A stretch of 64,000 nt of DNA from JAXGQD01 sp964574395 (GCA_964574395.1 CAZNNL010000002.1:4786-68785), one strand, 5' to 3'. Counted from the first letter of the stretch, positions 26,934 to 37,187 are shown. Numbers and translations: made by a program. Notes: a model not told the origin generated them from the sequence alone.

Positions 26934-27425
26934 ATGGGACGTCGTTGGGCGAGAGAGAAAACTTTTCAACTTCTGTATCAGATTGGTATGCGAGATGACG
27001 AGCCATTAGAACAAATCCAAATCTTTTTGGATAATTTACATGACACATTTGAAGCTGATGAAGAAAACCCGAGTAACCTTCAAGTAACTGAGGAAGACAA
27101 GGAATATATCCGTCGTGTTTGCGAAGGTGTAATCTTGGAACGCGATGTGCTCGATGATGAAATTCAATCACGTTTGAAGTCCTGGACATTGGAACGCTTG
27201 CCTAGAGTTGATCGCGCCCTTTTGCGCTTGGGAGCCTACGAAATCAAGCATTCGGAAGATGTTCCTAAAAGTGTAAGCATTAATGAGGTGGTTGTGCTGG
27301 CCAAACAATACGCCGCCGAAGATGCTCACTCCTATATCAATGGCGTCCTGGCGCATTTCGATAAACAAGAAAACGATGATTTGATAGCAGAAGAAGCGGA
27401 AGTGCAGGTAGAAGAGGATGACTGA
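26934..27425 (+). CDS. nusB: Transcription antitermination factor NusB
   Basis: 163-residue all-helical protein that binds boxA RNA with NusE to prevent premature termination in rRNA operons. Typical features are the N-terminal ARE-K-FQLLYQIG, RLPRVDRALLRLGAYE, and SINEVVVLAKQYA. It has an acidic tail of about 25 residues. Overlaps xseA by 8 bases. Confidence 0.95.
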   Translation: MGRRWAREKTFQLLYQIGMRDDEPLEQIQIFLDNLHDTFEADEENPSNLQVTEEDKEYIRRVCEGVILERDVLDDEIQSRLKSWTLERLPRVDRALLRLGAYEIKHSEDVPKSVSINEVVVLAKQYAAEDAHSYINGVLAHFDKQENDDLIAEEAEVQVEEDD

Positions 27426-28782
27426 ACGCATACTCTCCGTTAAAGAACTAAACACTTACATGCAGCAAGCCGTGCGACGTGCGGCTTTTTTACAACAGAT
27501 AACTGTCCGTGGTGAACTGTCAAATTTCAAAGCCTATGGTTCCGGACATTGGTATTTCACTCTTAAAGACCAAGATGCCGCGGTGCGCTGTGTCATGTTT
27601 AAGGGCTTAAACCAGAGCGTGGCTTTTGACCCACAAAATGGTCAAGAAGTTGAAGTCACGGCATCTGCAGATTTTTATATTAAGAATGGCGAGTTTCAGC
27701 TGTCGGTGAAATCGATGTTACCAGCCGGCTTGGGGCAGCGCTATTTACAGCTGGAGCAATTAAAAGAAAAACTCAGCAAAGAAGGGCTTTTTGAGCAGTG
27801 GCACAAGAGGCAATTGCCGTTTTTGCCAAGAAAAATAGGTGTGATTACCTCACCAAGTGGTGCTGTTATTCGTGACATCATCCATGTACTGGAAAGGCGC
27901 TATCCGAATTTTCAATTGTTGTTAGCCCCTGCCCAAGTACAAGGGCAAGGTGCCGCGCTGACTTTGATAGACGCGTTGGCTCATTTAAATGCAAGAAATG
28001 ATATCGACTTGATTATTATCGGGCGTGGAGGAGGAACCGTTGAAGACCTTTGGGAATTTAATGATGAAGGTCTTGCGCGTGCTGTTTTTGCTTCGCGTAT
28101 TCCTGTGATTTCTGCTGTTGGTCACGAAACAGATTTTACCTTGATTGATTTCGTTTCTGATCTGCGTGCACCGACTCCCTCTGCTGCGGCTGAACTAGCC
28201 ATGCCAAGAAAAGCAGACCTTTTGTTAGCACTTGATGAGTTACAGAAAAGGTCTAAATTAGCATTAGAAAAGCGACTAGAACTTAGTTTTAATCGCTTAT
28301 TTGCATTGCAGAATTCTACATTTATGCGACAACCACTCAGGCTCTTGGACTTAAGACGGCAAAGACTGCTGAATTTAAGCAGACGTAATGTGCTCCGAGA
28401 TCCACATAGTCTTTTGGCCGAAAGTAAACAGAGGCTAGATCAGTTAGAGATAAGTTTGGCAAGAGCTCTGCCGGCACGCCTAGAGCGTGGAAAGCAGGAC
28501 TTAACACAGCTTCGTCAAAAATTATTTCATCAAACCCCAATGCTAATTTTAAAAAACAAGCAGCTACTAACTCAGGCTGCAGCTAGACTAGATGCACTAT
28601 CACCGTTACGTGTCTTAGCGCGTGGCTATGCCTTGGTCACAGATGAAGAGAGTGGTAAGGTAATAAGCTCAGTAAAACAACTTAAGGTCAAACGGCAACT
28701 AAATCTGCATATGGCAGACGGGAAAATACAGACGGATGTTCTTGCTATAATGGAGAACAATGTAAGTGAAAGAGAGGCTTAA
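27418..28782 (+). CDS. xseA: Exodeoxyribonuclease VII large subunit
   Basis: 454-residue catalytic subunit of the single-strand exonuclease. N-terminal OB fold (VRGELSNFKAYGSGHWYFTLKD), catalytic domain with GRGGGTVEDLWEFND and SAVGHETDFTLIDFVSDLRAPTPS, then a long coiled coil binding XseB. Complete and in the usual nusB-xseA-xseB order. Confidence 0.96.
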   Translation: MTERILSVKELNTYMQQAVRRAAFLQQITVRGELSNFKAYGSGHWYFTLKDQDAAVRCVMFKGLNQSVAFDPQNGQEVEVTASADFYIKNGEFQLSVKSMLPAGLGQRYLQLEQLKEKLSKEGLFEQWHKRQLPFLPRKIGVITSPSGAVIRDIIHVLERRYPNFQLLLAPAQVQGQGAALTLIDALAHLNARNDIDLIIIGRGGGTVEDLWEFNDEGLARAVFASRIPVISAVGHETDFTLIDFVSDLRAPTPSAAAELAMPRKADLLLALDELQKRSKLALEKRLELSFNRLFALQNSTFMRQPLRLLDLRRQRLLNLSRRNVLRDPHSLLAESKQRLDQLEISLARALPARLERGKQDLTQLRQKLFHQTPMLILKNKQLLTQAAARLDALSPLRVLARGYALVTDEESGKVISSVKQLKVKRQLNLHMADGKIQTDVLAIMENNVSEREA

Positions 28783-28784
28783 AG

Positions 28785-29042
28785 ATGCAAGAAGTTAATA
28801 CACGTGAAGAACAGCCTAAAAACGAACTTAGTTTTGAAGAAGCACTTGCTCAGTTGGAGAAAGAAGTGGCAATTTTAGAGTCTGGTGAAGTAAGCCTCGA
28901 TGCAGCCATGCAAGCTTTTTCAAAAGGCACAGAACTCGCACGTTTATGCCAGGCTAAACTTGACGAGGCTGAAAAACAAATTACGATACTCGTTAATGCG
29001 GGCAGTGAAGGCCTCAAGGAAGAAGCTTTTCCGGAGTTGTAA
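28785..29042 (+). CDS. xseB: Exodeoxyribonuclease VII small subunit
   Basis: 85-residue helical partner of XseA. The signature SFEEALAQLEKEVAILESGEVSL and the C-terminal CQAKLDEAEKQI are clear. Two bases separate it from xseA and from ispA. Confidence 0.95.
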   Translation: MQEVNTREEQPKNELSFEEALAQLEKEVAILESGEVSLDAAMQAFSKGTELARLCQAKLDEAEKQITILVNAGSEGLKEEAFPEL

Positions 29043-29044
29043 TT

Positions 29045-29965
29045 ATGGATTATCAACAACAAGCAGACTTATATAAACAGCGTGCTGACGAGGCCGTGCT
29101 GCAGTTTCTGGAAAAGACGGAAGGACATGCGGAAACACTGGCCGAATCGATGCATTATGCGCTCATAGCACCGGGTAAACGGGTCAGACCGCAGTTACTT
29201 TTTGCCGCGAGTGATGCGCTACCCTTGCGTCAAGGGAGAGCGAGTGCTCAGATTATCGACCGACTTGCTGCTGCCGTAGAAATGGTGCATACCTACTCGC
29301 TGGTGCATGACGATTTACCTTGTATGGACAATGACGAACTGCGCCGTGGACGCCCTACAAATCATGTGAAGTTCGGTGAAGCAAATGCGCTACTTACTGG
29401 CGACGCACTATTAAATTTGGGCTTTGAAGTTTTGCTAGATGCTATAGACGCTGCTGAAACGTCAGACGAGACAAAGCATGTTTTGCTTGCCGCAAGACTT
29501 ATGGGACGTAGATTCGGCCAACAAGGCATGATTGGCGGACAAGTCATCGATTTAGCATCAGAAGGAGAATCTATTTCTTTGGAAGTGCTTGAAGAATTGG
29601 TCCTCAAGAAAACTTCGGCTTTGATTGAGGCGGCGGTCCTGGGCGGGGCGGCTGCAGCGGCAGCGACCGAGGCTGAATTGGAGTGTTTTCGCCTTTTTGC
29701 CAATAAACTTGGCTTAGCCTTTCAAATACGAGATGATATTTTAGACAGTAGTTCGAACACCGAGACTATGGGTAAAACTATTGGAAAAGATGTTCGAGAT
29801 AATAAGTCAACTTATGTAACGATTTTGGGCCTAGAAAATGCCATGAAGAGAGCAGAGGACGCCACATCAGAGGCTATATCTGCTTTAGCTGAACTTGATA
29901 AAATGGGCTGCAATACACTATTCTTGCGTGATTTTGCCAAAGCACTATTAGAGCGTAAGAAGTAA
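29045..29965 (+). CDS. ispA: Polyprenyl (farnesyl/geranylgeranyl) diphosphate synthase
   Basis: 306-residue trans-prenyltransferase joining isopentenyl diphosphate units. First Asp-rich motif DDLPCMDND, second DDILD, plus GKRVRPQL and KFGEANALLTGDALL. Chain length is probably C15, as in IspA-type genes next to xseB and dxs; the residues before the first motif (YSLVHDD) fit that. Supplies undecaprenyl and quinone precursors. Confidence 0.92.
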   Translation: MDYQQQADLYKQRADEAVLQFLEKTEGHAETLAESMHYALIAPGKRVRPQLLFAASDALPLRQGRASAQIIDRLAAAVEMVHTYSLVHDDLPCMDNDELRRGRPTNHVKFGEANALLTGDALLNLGFEVLLDAIDAAETSDETKHVLLAARLMGRRFGQQGMIGGQVIDLASEGESISLEVLEELVLKKTSALIEAAVLGGAAAAAATEAELECFRLFANKLGLAFQIRDDILDSSSNTETMGKTIGKDVRDNKSTYVTILGLENAMKRAEDATSEAISALAELDKMGCNTLFLRDFAKALLERKK

Positions 29966-29978
29966 AAGGAGCATAACT

Positions 29979-31904
29979 ATAATAGACAGAATCAAACATG
30001 CCGAAGATATTCAATCTTTGAGCAATGAGGAGCTGGAGGTTTTAGCTCAAGACCTCCGTGTGGAGATAAATAAAACTGTTGCCGAGACTGGTGGACACTT
30101 AGCTTCCAATCTAGGAACGGTAGAACTTACTTTGTCTTTATTACATTGCTTTGACTTCCGCGAAGACAAAATTGTGTGGGACGTTGGGCATCAGTCGTAT
30201 AGCTATAAGATTTTGACTGGTAGACGTGAAGCATTTTCTACCTTGCGCCAAAAATCTGGCTTGTCGGGCTTTCCTAAACGGGAAGAAAGTTCGTATGATA
30301 GTTTTAACACGGGCCACAGCAGTACGGCTGTTTCAGCGGCGTTAGGCATTGAACGGGCTTTAAAAAAGGCTGGCAAAAACGGCCGTGTAATGGCGGTTGT
30401 TGGTGACGGTGCGATGACCGGTGGGATGTTTTATGAGGCGATTAACAATATCGATAATGAGAAAGACGACTTGTTAATCATCATAAACGACAACCAGATG
30501 AGCATTTCAGATAATGTTGGTGCGCTTTCAAAGCATCTTGGTAATTTACGCGTTTCTAGACGTTACAATCGCGTTAAGCGGAATTGGTCACGCTTTCTTA
30601 CTAAAGTGCCGCTTTTAGGTCCAGCAACGCTTTCTCTTTTAAATACTTTTAAAGATTGGGTCAGACATAAAGTCATCCAAAGAAATGATCATGTGTACTT
30701 TGAGACCCTGGGATTGCGCTATTATGGGCCTGTTGATGGGCATGACATGGTTGCACTAAATCGCCATTTTTTAGCTATAAAACAACGTAAGGGTCCGGCG
30801 GTTTTACACGTTTGCACCCAAAAGGGCAAAGGTTATACACCGGCGGAACAGTCACCTACCTTATATCATGGCGTCAGCCCCTTTTCTCTGGATAAGGGAG
30901 TGAGCGAAGCTCCGATTGATAAAGCACAAGACAACTTTACACAAGCTTTTTCATCTGCACTTATTGCGCTTGCAGAAAAAAATGAGCATATTGTAGCAAT
31001 TACGGCTGCTATGGGCCAAGGTACAGGACTCGATAGTTTCGCCGCACAGTTTCCTGAACGCTTTTATGATGTGGGCATTGCAGAGCAGCATGCAGTAACC
31101 ATGGCTGCCGGTATGGCAGCAGGGGGTCTTAGACCTGTAGTTTGTATCTATTCAACTTTCATGCAACGTGCTCTAGATCAGGTCTTACACGATGTTTCGC
31201 TACAAAATCTCCCTGTCATTTTTGGGATAGATCGAGCAGGTATCGTTGGCAATGACGGCGAAACACACCAGGGCATTTATGACAGCGCCTTTTTAAGCGC
31301 AGTACCCTATATAAGAATCCTCTATCCTTCCTGCTATGCAGCCGTGAAAGACTCTCTGGAATGGGCTATGTCTTACGTGGATGGTCCAGTTGCAATTCGT
31401 TATCCACGTGGGTCTGAAAATAAGCACTGCGCATTAGCTTATGAAGAAGCCAAAGCTAAACAAAATGAGCGTTTTGGAGATTTGCCAGCAGCTTTGGTCT
31501 TACAAGAAGGACATGATTTAACCTTGGCTGTTTTGGGACAACTTTGCGGCCAAGCATTAGATTTGGCAAAACAATTTACTACACATGGATTCTCAATTGA
31601 AGTCATTGATGTTTTACAACTAAAACCATTACCTCTGAACGCGATCTTAGCATCCGTGCAGAAAACGAGCGCCTTGTTAACGGTAGAAGAGCAATCCGTG
31701 TCGGGAGGATTAGGTGAGCAGCTTGCCTTAGCTCTCCAAGAACGTAGAATAAGTATACCTTTTGCCAGCTTACATATCAGCAATGAACCAGTGCCTCAAG
31801 CCAGCCCTAAAGAAAGCTTGCATGATTGTGGTTTAGATGCTACGGGTATGGAAGCGAAAATTCGCGAAGTCTTGCAAGAAAAAGAGAAATTTAAGACAGC
31901 ATAA
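29979..31904 (+). CDS. dxs: 1-deoxy-D-xylulose-5-phosphate synthase, probable AUA start
   Basis: Thiamine-diphosphate enzyme making DXP from pyruvate and glyceraldehyde 3-phosphate, first step of the MEP pathway. About 641 residues: ThDP motif GDGAMTGG...N, histidine in WDVGHQ, GIAEQHAVTMAAG in the pyrimidine domain, and the C-terminal transketolase domain. The first ATG/GTG/TTG in frame (TTG 30018) would remove the conserved DRIKHAEDI N-terminus. Reading upstream, the best start is ATA at 29979 (or 29982), 7-10 bases after AGGAG (29967-29971). Note it uses ThDP, and thiamine uptake genes lie at 59-62 kb. Confidence 0.93.
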   Translation: MIDRIKHAEDIQSLSNEELEVLAQDLRVEINKTVAETGGHLASNLGTVELTLSLLHCFDFREDKIVWDVGHQSYSYKILTGRREAFSTLRQKSGLSGFPKREESSYDSFNTGHSSTAVSAALGIERALKKAGKNGRVMAVVGDGAMTGGMFYEAINNIDNEKDDLLIIINDNQMSISDNVGALSKHLGNLRVSRRYNRVKRNWSRFLTKVPLLGPATLSLLNTFKDWVRHKVIQRNDHVYFETLGLRYYGPVDGHDMVALNRHFLAIKQRKGPAVLHVCTQKGKGYTPAEQSPTLYHGVSPFSLDKGVSEAPIDKAQDNFTQAFSSALIALAEKNEHIVAITAAMGQGTGLDSFAAQFPERFYDVGIAEQHAVTMAAGMAAGGLRPVVCIYSTFMQRALDQVLHDVSLQNLPVIFGIDRAGIVGNDGETHQGIYDSAFLSAVPYIRILYPSCYAAVKDSLEWAMSYVDGPVAIRYPRGSENKHCALAYEEAKAKQNERFGDLPAALVLQEGHDLTLAVLGQLCGQALDLAKQFTTHGFSIEVIDVLQLKPLPLNAILASVQKTSALLTVEEQSVSGGLGEQLALALQERRISIPFASLHISNEPVPQASPKESLHDCGLDATGMEAKIREVLQEKEKFKTA

Positions 31905-31947
31905 AGGTAAGTGGGATGCTAAGCTAGAAGCACAAGATGAGGTAAGT

Positions 31948-32832
31948 ATGAAAATAGGTTTAACGTCTAATTATTATAAGGATCCTCACGGAACGATGCT
32001 TCTTCGGGTGCAAGATTATCTACTTAGCCAGGGCTGTGAACTCGTTATCGAACGTCAAACACCGGAACTAGAAATCGAGCAAACTTCGGAAACGCGTACT
32101 GATTTTAGTGATATCGACATTATGGTTAGCCTGGGTGGAGATGGAACTTTTTTGAATGCCGTGCAAGCAATGAATCGTAAGCAAGTTCCAATTGTAGGTG
32201 TTAATCTTGGCAGTGTGGGTTTTTTGACAGAAATTCTTCCAAATGAACTGGAGGTAGGTTTAAAACGCGTACTGACAGGGGAGTATAGTATAGAAGAACG
32301 CATGCTTTTAAATGTGCGTTGTGTTAATAAAGATGGACACGAAAAATTCAGTGAACTAGCTTTAAACGAAGCGCTTTTGTCTCGTGGTGCGTCACCTCGC
32401 ATTATTCCCGTACAACTTTATTTTGATGGGCGGTACATTGAAGACATTCGCTGCGACGGTCTCTTGGTCTCAACACCTACGGGTTCAACTGGCTATGCCA
32501 TGGCTGCAGGTGGACCTATAGTCCATCCTGATTTGGAGTTATTGTCTATAACGCCTATCTGCCCATACTCTTTACACAATCGGAGCTATCTTCTGAACCC
32601 CAGTACTGAAGTGAGCCTAGGCATTGCGCCCTATCCGTCAATGGCTGTTTTATCGGTTGATGGCCGCAATGAAGTCCATTTTGTGCATGGCGATAGGGTG
32701 TTTGTCAGCAGAGCTGAGGAAAAACTATTACGCATCTGTTTACATGACAGCAACTTTTTTGAAGGCTTGCCTGATAAACTCCGTGGACGTTCATTCGTTA
32801 AACGCTTGCCAAACGGAGATGTGGAAGAATAA
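31948..32832 (+). CDS. nadK: NAD kinase
   Basis: 294-residue kinase making NADP from NAD. Family core GGDGTFLNA near residue 66, NLGSVGFL, NEALLSRG, and the TPTGSTGYAMAAGGPI loop. ATG 31948 follows GAGGTAAGT; an upstream in-frame codon lies inside dxs. It is followed 4 bases later by recN. The tlyA and argR genes often found here are absent. Confidence 0.95.
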   Translation: MKIGLTSNYYKDPHGTMLLRVQDYLLSQGCELVIERQTPELEIEQTSETRTDFSDIDIMVSLGGDGTFLNAVQAMNRKQVPIVGVNLGSVGFLTEILPNELEVGLKRVLTGEYSIEERMLLNVRCVNKDGHEKFSELALNEALLSRGASPRIIPVQLYFDGRYIEDIRCDGLLVSTPTGSTGYAMAAGGPIVHPDLELLSITPICPYSLHNRSYLLNPSTEVSLGIAPYPSMAVLSVDGRNEVHFVHGDRVFVSRAEEKLLRICLHDSNFFEGLPDKLRGRSFVKRLPNGDVEE

Positions 32833-32836
32833 ACAC

Positions 32837-34561
32837 ATGATTGAACGCTTAACAATTCGCAACTTAGCCCTTTTAGAAAGTGCAGAACTAGATTTCGAGT
32901 CTGCGCTTACTGTGTTTACTGGTGAAACAGGAGCTGGTAAATCGCTGATGATTTCTGCGCTAGATTTGGTAAGTGGTGGTAGAGCGAATAAGGAAGTTGT
33001 GCGCAGCGGGGCGTCATCTGCATTAGTGGAGGCCGTGGTTACAGCGGCAGCCCAACTTTTACCTGAAGCGGTCCAAGCAGAATTACTTGCCGATGGCCTA
33101 GTCGAAGCTGATGAGGATGCTGGTTTTCCAGATAGCATAATTTTGTCTCGCGAAGTTGGCTCTAAAGGTAAAAATTTTTGTCGAATCAATGGCCGATTAG
33201 TCAGTTTTCAACGCTTGCATGAAGTCGGTAGCTACCTCCTGGATATTCAATCGCAAAGAGACCAAGCAGCATTGTACGATGTGAATACACACCTTCCCTT
33301 ATTGGATCGCTTCGCTGGAGTGTCACTTAATGAACGTCTGCTGTCTTATCAAACCGTTTTACGTGCGCGCAAACTCTTGCTTCAGGAACAGAAAAAGCTT
33401 GGCGGTGACCCAGCCCAAAGAGCAAGAGAACTTGATTTATTAAGCTATCAGATTCATGAGATCGAACAAATAGCTCCGAGGCCTGAAGAAGATGAGAAGC
33501 TTCGCAAACATCGTGTTCTCTATCAAAGCAGTTCTAAAATCATGCAAGCGATAGATGAGAGTTTAATGCTACTCAATTCAGAAGATGAAGAAGCCATTTT
33601 GAGACAGCTTGATTTTGTCTCATCCAGGCTACAGGATGTTGCTACCTTGGACGAGCGTTGGCAGGAGATGGCCGAACGCTTGGTCTTGCTACGTGAAGAA
33701 TTACTTGATATCTCAGATGCACTTGAAAGACAAAAAGTTTTGGTTGAGTATAAACCTGACCTATTAGAAAAAATTGAGTTACGCTTAAACCAATTATCCG
33801 CTTTAAAACGCAAGTATGGCCCGGAACTCAGTGACGTTCAGGCATTCATGCATAGCGCAATAGAGAAGAAGACAGCACTAGAAGCGGCAGAGAACAGGTT
33901 GATCGAAATCGACAGGCAATTGTCTGATAATTTATTAGCTTTACAAAGCGCTGCAGACTCACTTAGTGAGCAGCGTAAAACTGCGGCAGTAAAGCTTAGT
34001 GCAGCCATAGAATCCGAGTTGAAATCCTTAGGTATGAAGGAAGCGAAATTTAAAATTGATCTTGCTGAAAACATTGCTTTTGGTTCACAGGGTCAAGATA
34101 AAGTGCAGTTTGTTATTTGTACTAACCCAGGCGAAGACTTTAAACCATTGGCAAAAATTGCTTCTGGTGGCGAATCTGCACGTATTTTGCTAGCAATTAA
34201 GCTCATCCTAACATCTGGACATCCCAATGCTACGCTTATCTTTGATGAAGTTGATTCTGGTGTGAGTGGACAAACGTGTACCTTGATTGGCGAGAAACTT
34301 CTTCGCTTAGCAGTGGAGAATCAGGTCTTTTGTGTGACACATTCCGCGCAAATTGCAGCTTGCGGACAAGAGCATATGTTAATCGAAAAATCGAGCGAAG
34401 CTGGTCGTACACAAACACGCATTCATACGCTTAGTGAAAAAGAACGCAAAGATGAACTAGCGCGCCTCTTGAGCGGTGAAGCTGCAGTTGGCGCAACCGG
34501 TGAAGTTGTCGATGGTTTACTTGCTAGGGCAATTAAATTCAACCAAAGCCTGATCGAGTAA
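32837..34561 (+). CDS. recN: DNA repair protein RecN
   Basis: 574-residue SMC-like ATPase in double-strand break repair. Walker A TGETGAGKS near residue 34, QSQRDQAALYD region, a long coiled coil in the middle, signature KIASGGESARILLAIK and Walker B LIFDEVDSGVSG, then QIAACGQEHMLIEK. ATG 32837. Its last 45 bases overlap the 3' end of the convergent pseudouridine synthase gene. Confidence 0.95.
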   Translation: MIERLTIRNLALLESAELDFESALTVFTGETGAGKSLMISALDLVSGGRANKEVVRSGASSALVEAVVTAAAQLLPEAVQAELLADGLVEADEDAGFPDSIILSREVGSKGKNFCRINGRLVSFQRLHEVGSYLLDIQSQRDQAALYDVNTHLPLLDRFAGVSLNERLLSYQTVLRARKLLLQEQKKLGGDPAQRARELDLLSYQIHEIEQIAPRPEEDEKLRKHRVLYQSSSKIMQAIDESLMLLNSEDEEAILRQLDFVSSRLQDVATLDERWQEMAERLVLLREELLDISDALERQKVLVEYKPDLLEKIELRLNQLSALKRKYGPELSDVQAFMHSAIEKKTALEAAENRLIEIDRQLSDNLLALQSAADSLSEQRKTAAVKLSAAIESELKSLGMKEAKFKIDLAENIAFGSQGQDKVQFVICTNPGEDFKPLAKIASGGESARILLAIKLILTSGHPNATLIFDEVDSGVSGQTCTLIGEKLLRLAVENQVFCVTHSAQIAACGQEHMLIEKSSEAGRTQTRIHTLSEKERKDELARLLSGEAAVGATGEVVDGLLARAIKFNQSLIE

Positions 34562-35473
34562 TTGCAAATCTTCCGGCCAAGGCATTTCGAAAGATAAGTC
34601 AGCATCACTATATGGATGTTTGAAACTAATGGCAGAGGCATGGAGCGCTTGATGCCCTAATTCTTCACTCAAAACTTCAAGTTTCTTTAGCAATGCATCT
34701 CCACATGTTTGCCTGAGTTTCTCTCTTTCGTGAGTTGCCGGATTGTATAAGCTGTCGCCAAACATGGAAAAACCGGCATGTTGACAGTGCACACGTATTT
34801 GATGCGTACGACCTGTTAGCAATTCAAAGCGCAATGCACTTGCCAAAATTTTGTTTGATCCATAGTGCTTCATAAGCTCGAAACGGGTTTGACTGCTTTT
34901 GCCATCATTTCTAATTTCTCTTTCAATAATGCTACCGTCAAGCCTACCAATGGGTGCATCTATGATTCCCTCGCTTGTTGAAGGGCCACCGAAGACGATT
35001 CCGGTATAAGCCTTTGTTACCTTGGTATTTGTCAAACTAAAGTGTGCTTGCCCTGATTTGGCCAGCACTATCAGTCCAGAGGTGCCACGGTCCAAACGCG
35101 TAATGGGGTGTAAACGATATTTACTTAATCGTGTTATTAAACTGTCTGTTTCACCAGTGTAACTTGGATGTGTTAATAGACCCGCGGGTTTTCCAACTAC
35201 GAGAAACCACTCATCCTGAAAGAAGATGGGTAAATCAGCCTGCGCTTCAACAACAGCGTTGTGGGGTAATTCATCTTCAGCTTCATAACTGGCATGTACG
35301 AAATCTTTGTAATAAAGCGGGTCAATCATGCGCTGTGCATGCCCGTTTACCAGGAGCTCACCGTAGAGCCTGATTTTTTTGACTTGTACTCTTGAAAAGC
35401 CATATCTAGAGACCAGAATTTCGTGGGCCTTTTTGCCATCATCCTCTTTTAGTACTTCAAATTGGTAACGCAC
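34517..35473 (-). CDS. RluA family RNA pseudouridine synthase
   Basis: 318-residue synthase. N-terminal S4-like domain (VQVKKIRLYGELLVNG), catalytic Asp in ITRLDRGTSGL (about residue 120), GRTHQIRVHCQHAG and a final HASAISFKHP motif. The target uridine (23S rRNA or tRNA) is unknown. It is the only minus-strand gene in this stretch and overlaps recN tail to tail. Confidence 0.9.
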   Translation of the reverse strand: MRYQFEVLKEDDGKKAHEILVSRYGFSRVQVKKIRLYGELLVNGHAQRMIDPLYYKDFVHASYEAEDELPHNAVVEAQADLPIFFQDEWFLVVGKPAGLLTHPSYTGETDSLITRLSKYRLHPITRLDRGTSGLIVLAKSGQAHFSLTNTKVTKAYTGIVFGGPSTSEGIIDAPIGRLDGSIIEREIRNDGKSSQTRFELMKHYGSNKILASALRFELLTGRTHQIRVHCQHAGFSMFGDSLYNPATHEREKLRQTCGDALLKKLEVLSEELGHQALHASAISFKHPYSDADLSFEMPWPEDLQLLDQALVEFNCPSK

Positions 35474-35624
35474 ATGCCCTCCTTTTCTAAACCTATTCTA
35501 GCATTTCTGTGGTATACTTTTTCAGATAGTAATGGGTTGATCTTTTGATCACTTAACGCTATGTCGCATTGGCGGCAGTGATATGGATTTGCAATTTGAA
35601 AATTGAATATAGGAGGTGATTGCC

Positions 35625-37187
35625 ATAGAATGGCTAAAAATATTAATTGGCGTAGTGGTGGGCATCTTACTTGGTACAAGCGCAACAGTCCTCTTGTATC
35701 GCATGGGGTTTAGTAAAAAGAAACTAGAATTGGCTCATGAGATAGAGAAACAAGAACAAGAAGTTCAACTGATGTTGGGCGAAGCGCAGAAAAGCGGTGA
35801 ACAGAGAAAACGTGAACTGTTACTGCAAGCTAAGGAAGAGATACATCGCACAAAATTAGAATTAGAGCGCGACACTAAAGAGCGTAAAGCGGACTTACAA
35901 AAAGAGCGTCAAAGAATCGATCAAAAAGAGAACACGCTAGATAAAAAAATTGAAACACAAGAACAGAAAGAAATATCGTTGGCTGAACGTCAACAGGTAT
36001 TGCAAGAAAATGAAGAACGTGTAAAAACGCTCGAAGAGGAAAAAGTCCGTGAAATAGAAGCAATCTCCCGTTTGAGCATGGATGATGCCAGACAACTTGT
36101 GTTGGAAACAGCTGCTAAAACGTATCGTCATGACATGGCCATTATGTTGAAGCAAATGGAGTCTGAAGCACATGAAAAAGCGGAAGAAACAGCAAAAGAG
36201 ATAGTAGTTGGTGCAATCCAACGCTATGCTTCTGATTATGTCGCTGAGACGACAGTTTCAGTTGTGAATTTACCTAATGATGAAATGAAGGGACGTATTA
36301 TTGGTCGTGAAGGCAGAAATATACGTGCAATTGAAACAATTACCGGCGTTGATCTAATAATCGACGATACACCGGAAGCCGTCATATTGTCATGCTTTAA
36401 CCCTATCCGTCGTGAAACAGCAAGGCTTACATTGGAAAAATTAATTCAAGACGGACGTATCCATCCAGCACGTATAGAAGAGATGGCTACGAAAGCTAAA
36501 AAAGAACTAAACCAAGTTATTAAGCAAGAAGGCGAAAAAGCAATATTTGAAACTGGTGTCATCGGGGTTAATCCCGAGATCGTCAAGTTGCTTGGTCGTA
36601 TGCACTATCGTACTAGTTATGGACAAAATGCGTTGCAGCATTCGATTGAAGTAAGTCTCTTATCTGGCATGATTGCGGGGGAACTTGGTCTGGATGTAGA
36701 GTTGGCTAAACGAGCCGGACTCTTGCATGACATCGGAAAGTCGATTGACTTTGAGATGGAAGGCACACACATTGAACTTGGAGCTAATTTTGCGCGTAAA
36801 CACAATGAACCTGAAGCGGTTATCAATGCAATTGAATCGCATCATGGTAATTTGGAAGCTACCTCGCTGATTTCATCTATAGTGGCAGCGGCTGATGCTA
36901 TATCAGCAGCTAGACCGGGAGCTCGCAGAGAAAACCTTGAAACCTACGTCAAACGCATTCAGCGCTTAGAAGAAATAGCTGATAGCTTTGAGGGAGTTGA
37001 AAAGAGCTTTGCAATCCAAGCAGGCAGAGAACTGCGTGTGATGGTTATTCCCGAACAGATGTCAGAAGATGAGATGATCCTGAGAGCAAGAGAAATTTGC
37101 CAACAAATCGAAGATGAACTCGATTATCCGGGTCAGATCAAAGTGAACATGATTAGAGAAACACGCGTAAGCGATTACGCAAAGTAA
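35625..37187 (+). CDS. rny: Ribonuclease Y, probable AUA start
   Basis: 520-residue membrane-anchored endoribonuclease initiating mRNA decay. N-terminal membrane helix ([12 protein letters not shown]), long charged coiled coil (to about residue 200), KH domain ([18 protein letters not shown]) and HD domain ([21 protein letters not shown]). The ribosome site AGGAGG is at 35611-35616, so GTG at 35616 lies inside it and cannot serve; ATA at 35625 is 8 bases downstream and gives a normal N-terminus. In relatives ymdB usually follows; here the meta-cleavage island intervenes. Confidence 0.94.
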   Translation: MEWLKILIGVVVGILLGTSATVLLYRMGFSKKKLELAHEIEKQEQEVQLMLGEAQKSGEQRKRELLLQAKEEIHRTKLELERDTKERKADLQKERQRIDQKENTLDKKIETQEQKEISLAERQQVLQENEERVKTLEEEKVREIEAISRLSMDDARQLVLETAAKTYRHDMAIMLKQMESEAHEKAEETAKEIVVGAIQRYASDYVAETTVSVVNLPNDEMKGRIIGREGRNIRAIETITGVDLIIDDTPEAVILSCFNPIRRETARLTLEKLIQDGRIHPARIEEMATKAKKELNQVIKQEGEKAIFETGVIGVNPEIVKLLGRMHYRTSYGQNALQHSIEVSLLSGMIAGELGLDVELAKRAGLLHDIGKSIDFEMEGTHIELGANFARKHNEPEAVINAIESHHGNLEATSLISSIVAAADAISAARPGARRENLETYVKRIQRLEEIADSFEGVEKSFAIQAGRELRVMVIPEQMSEDEMILRAREICQQIEDELDYPGQIKVNMIRETRVSDYAK

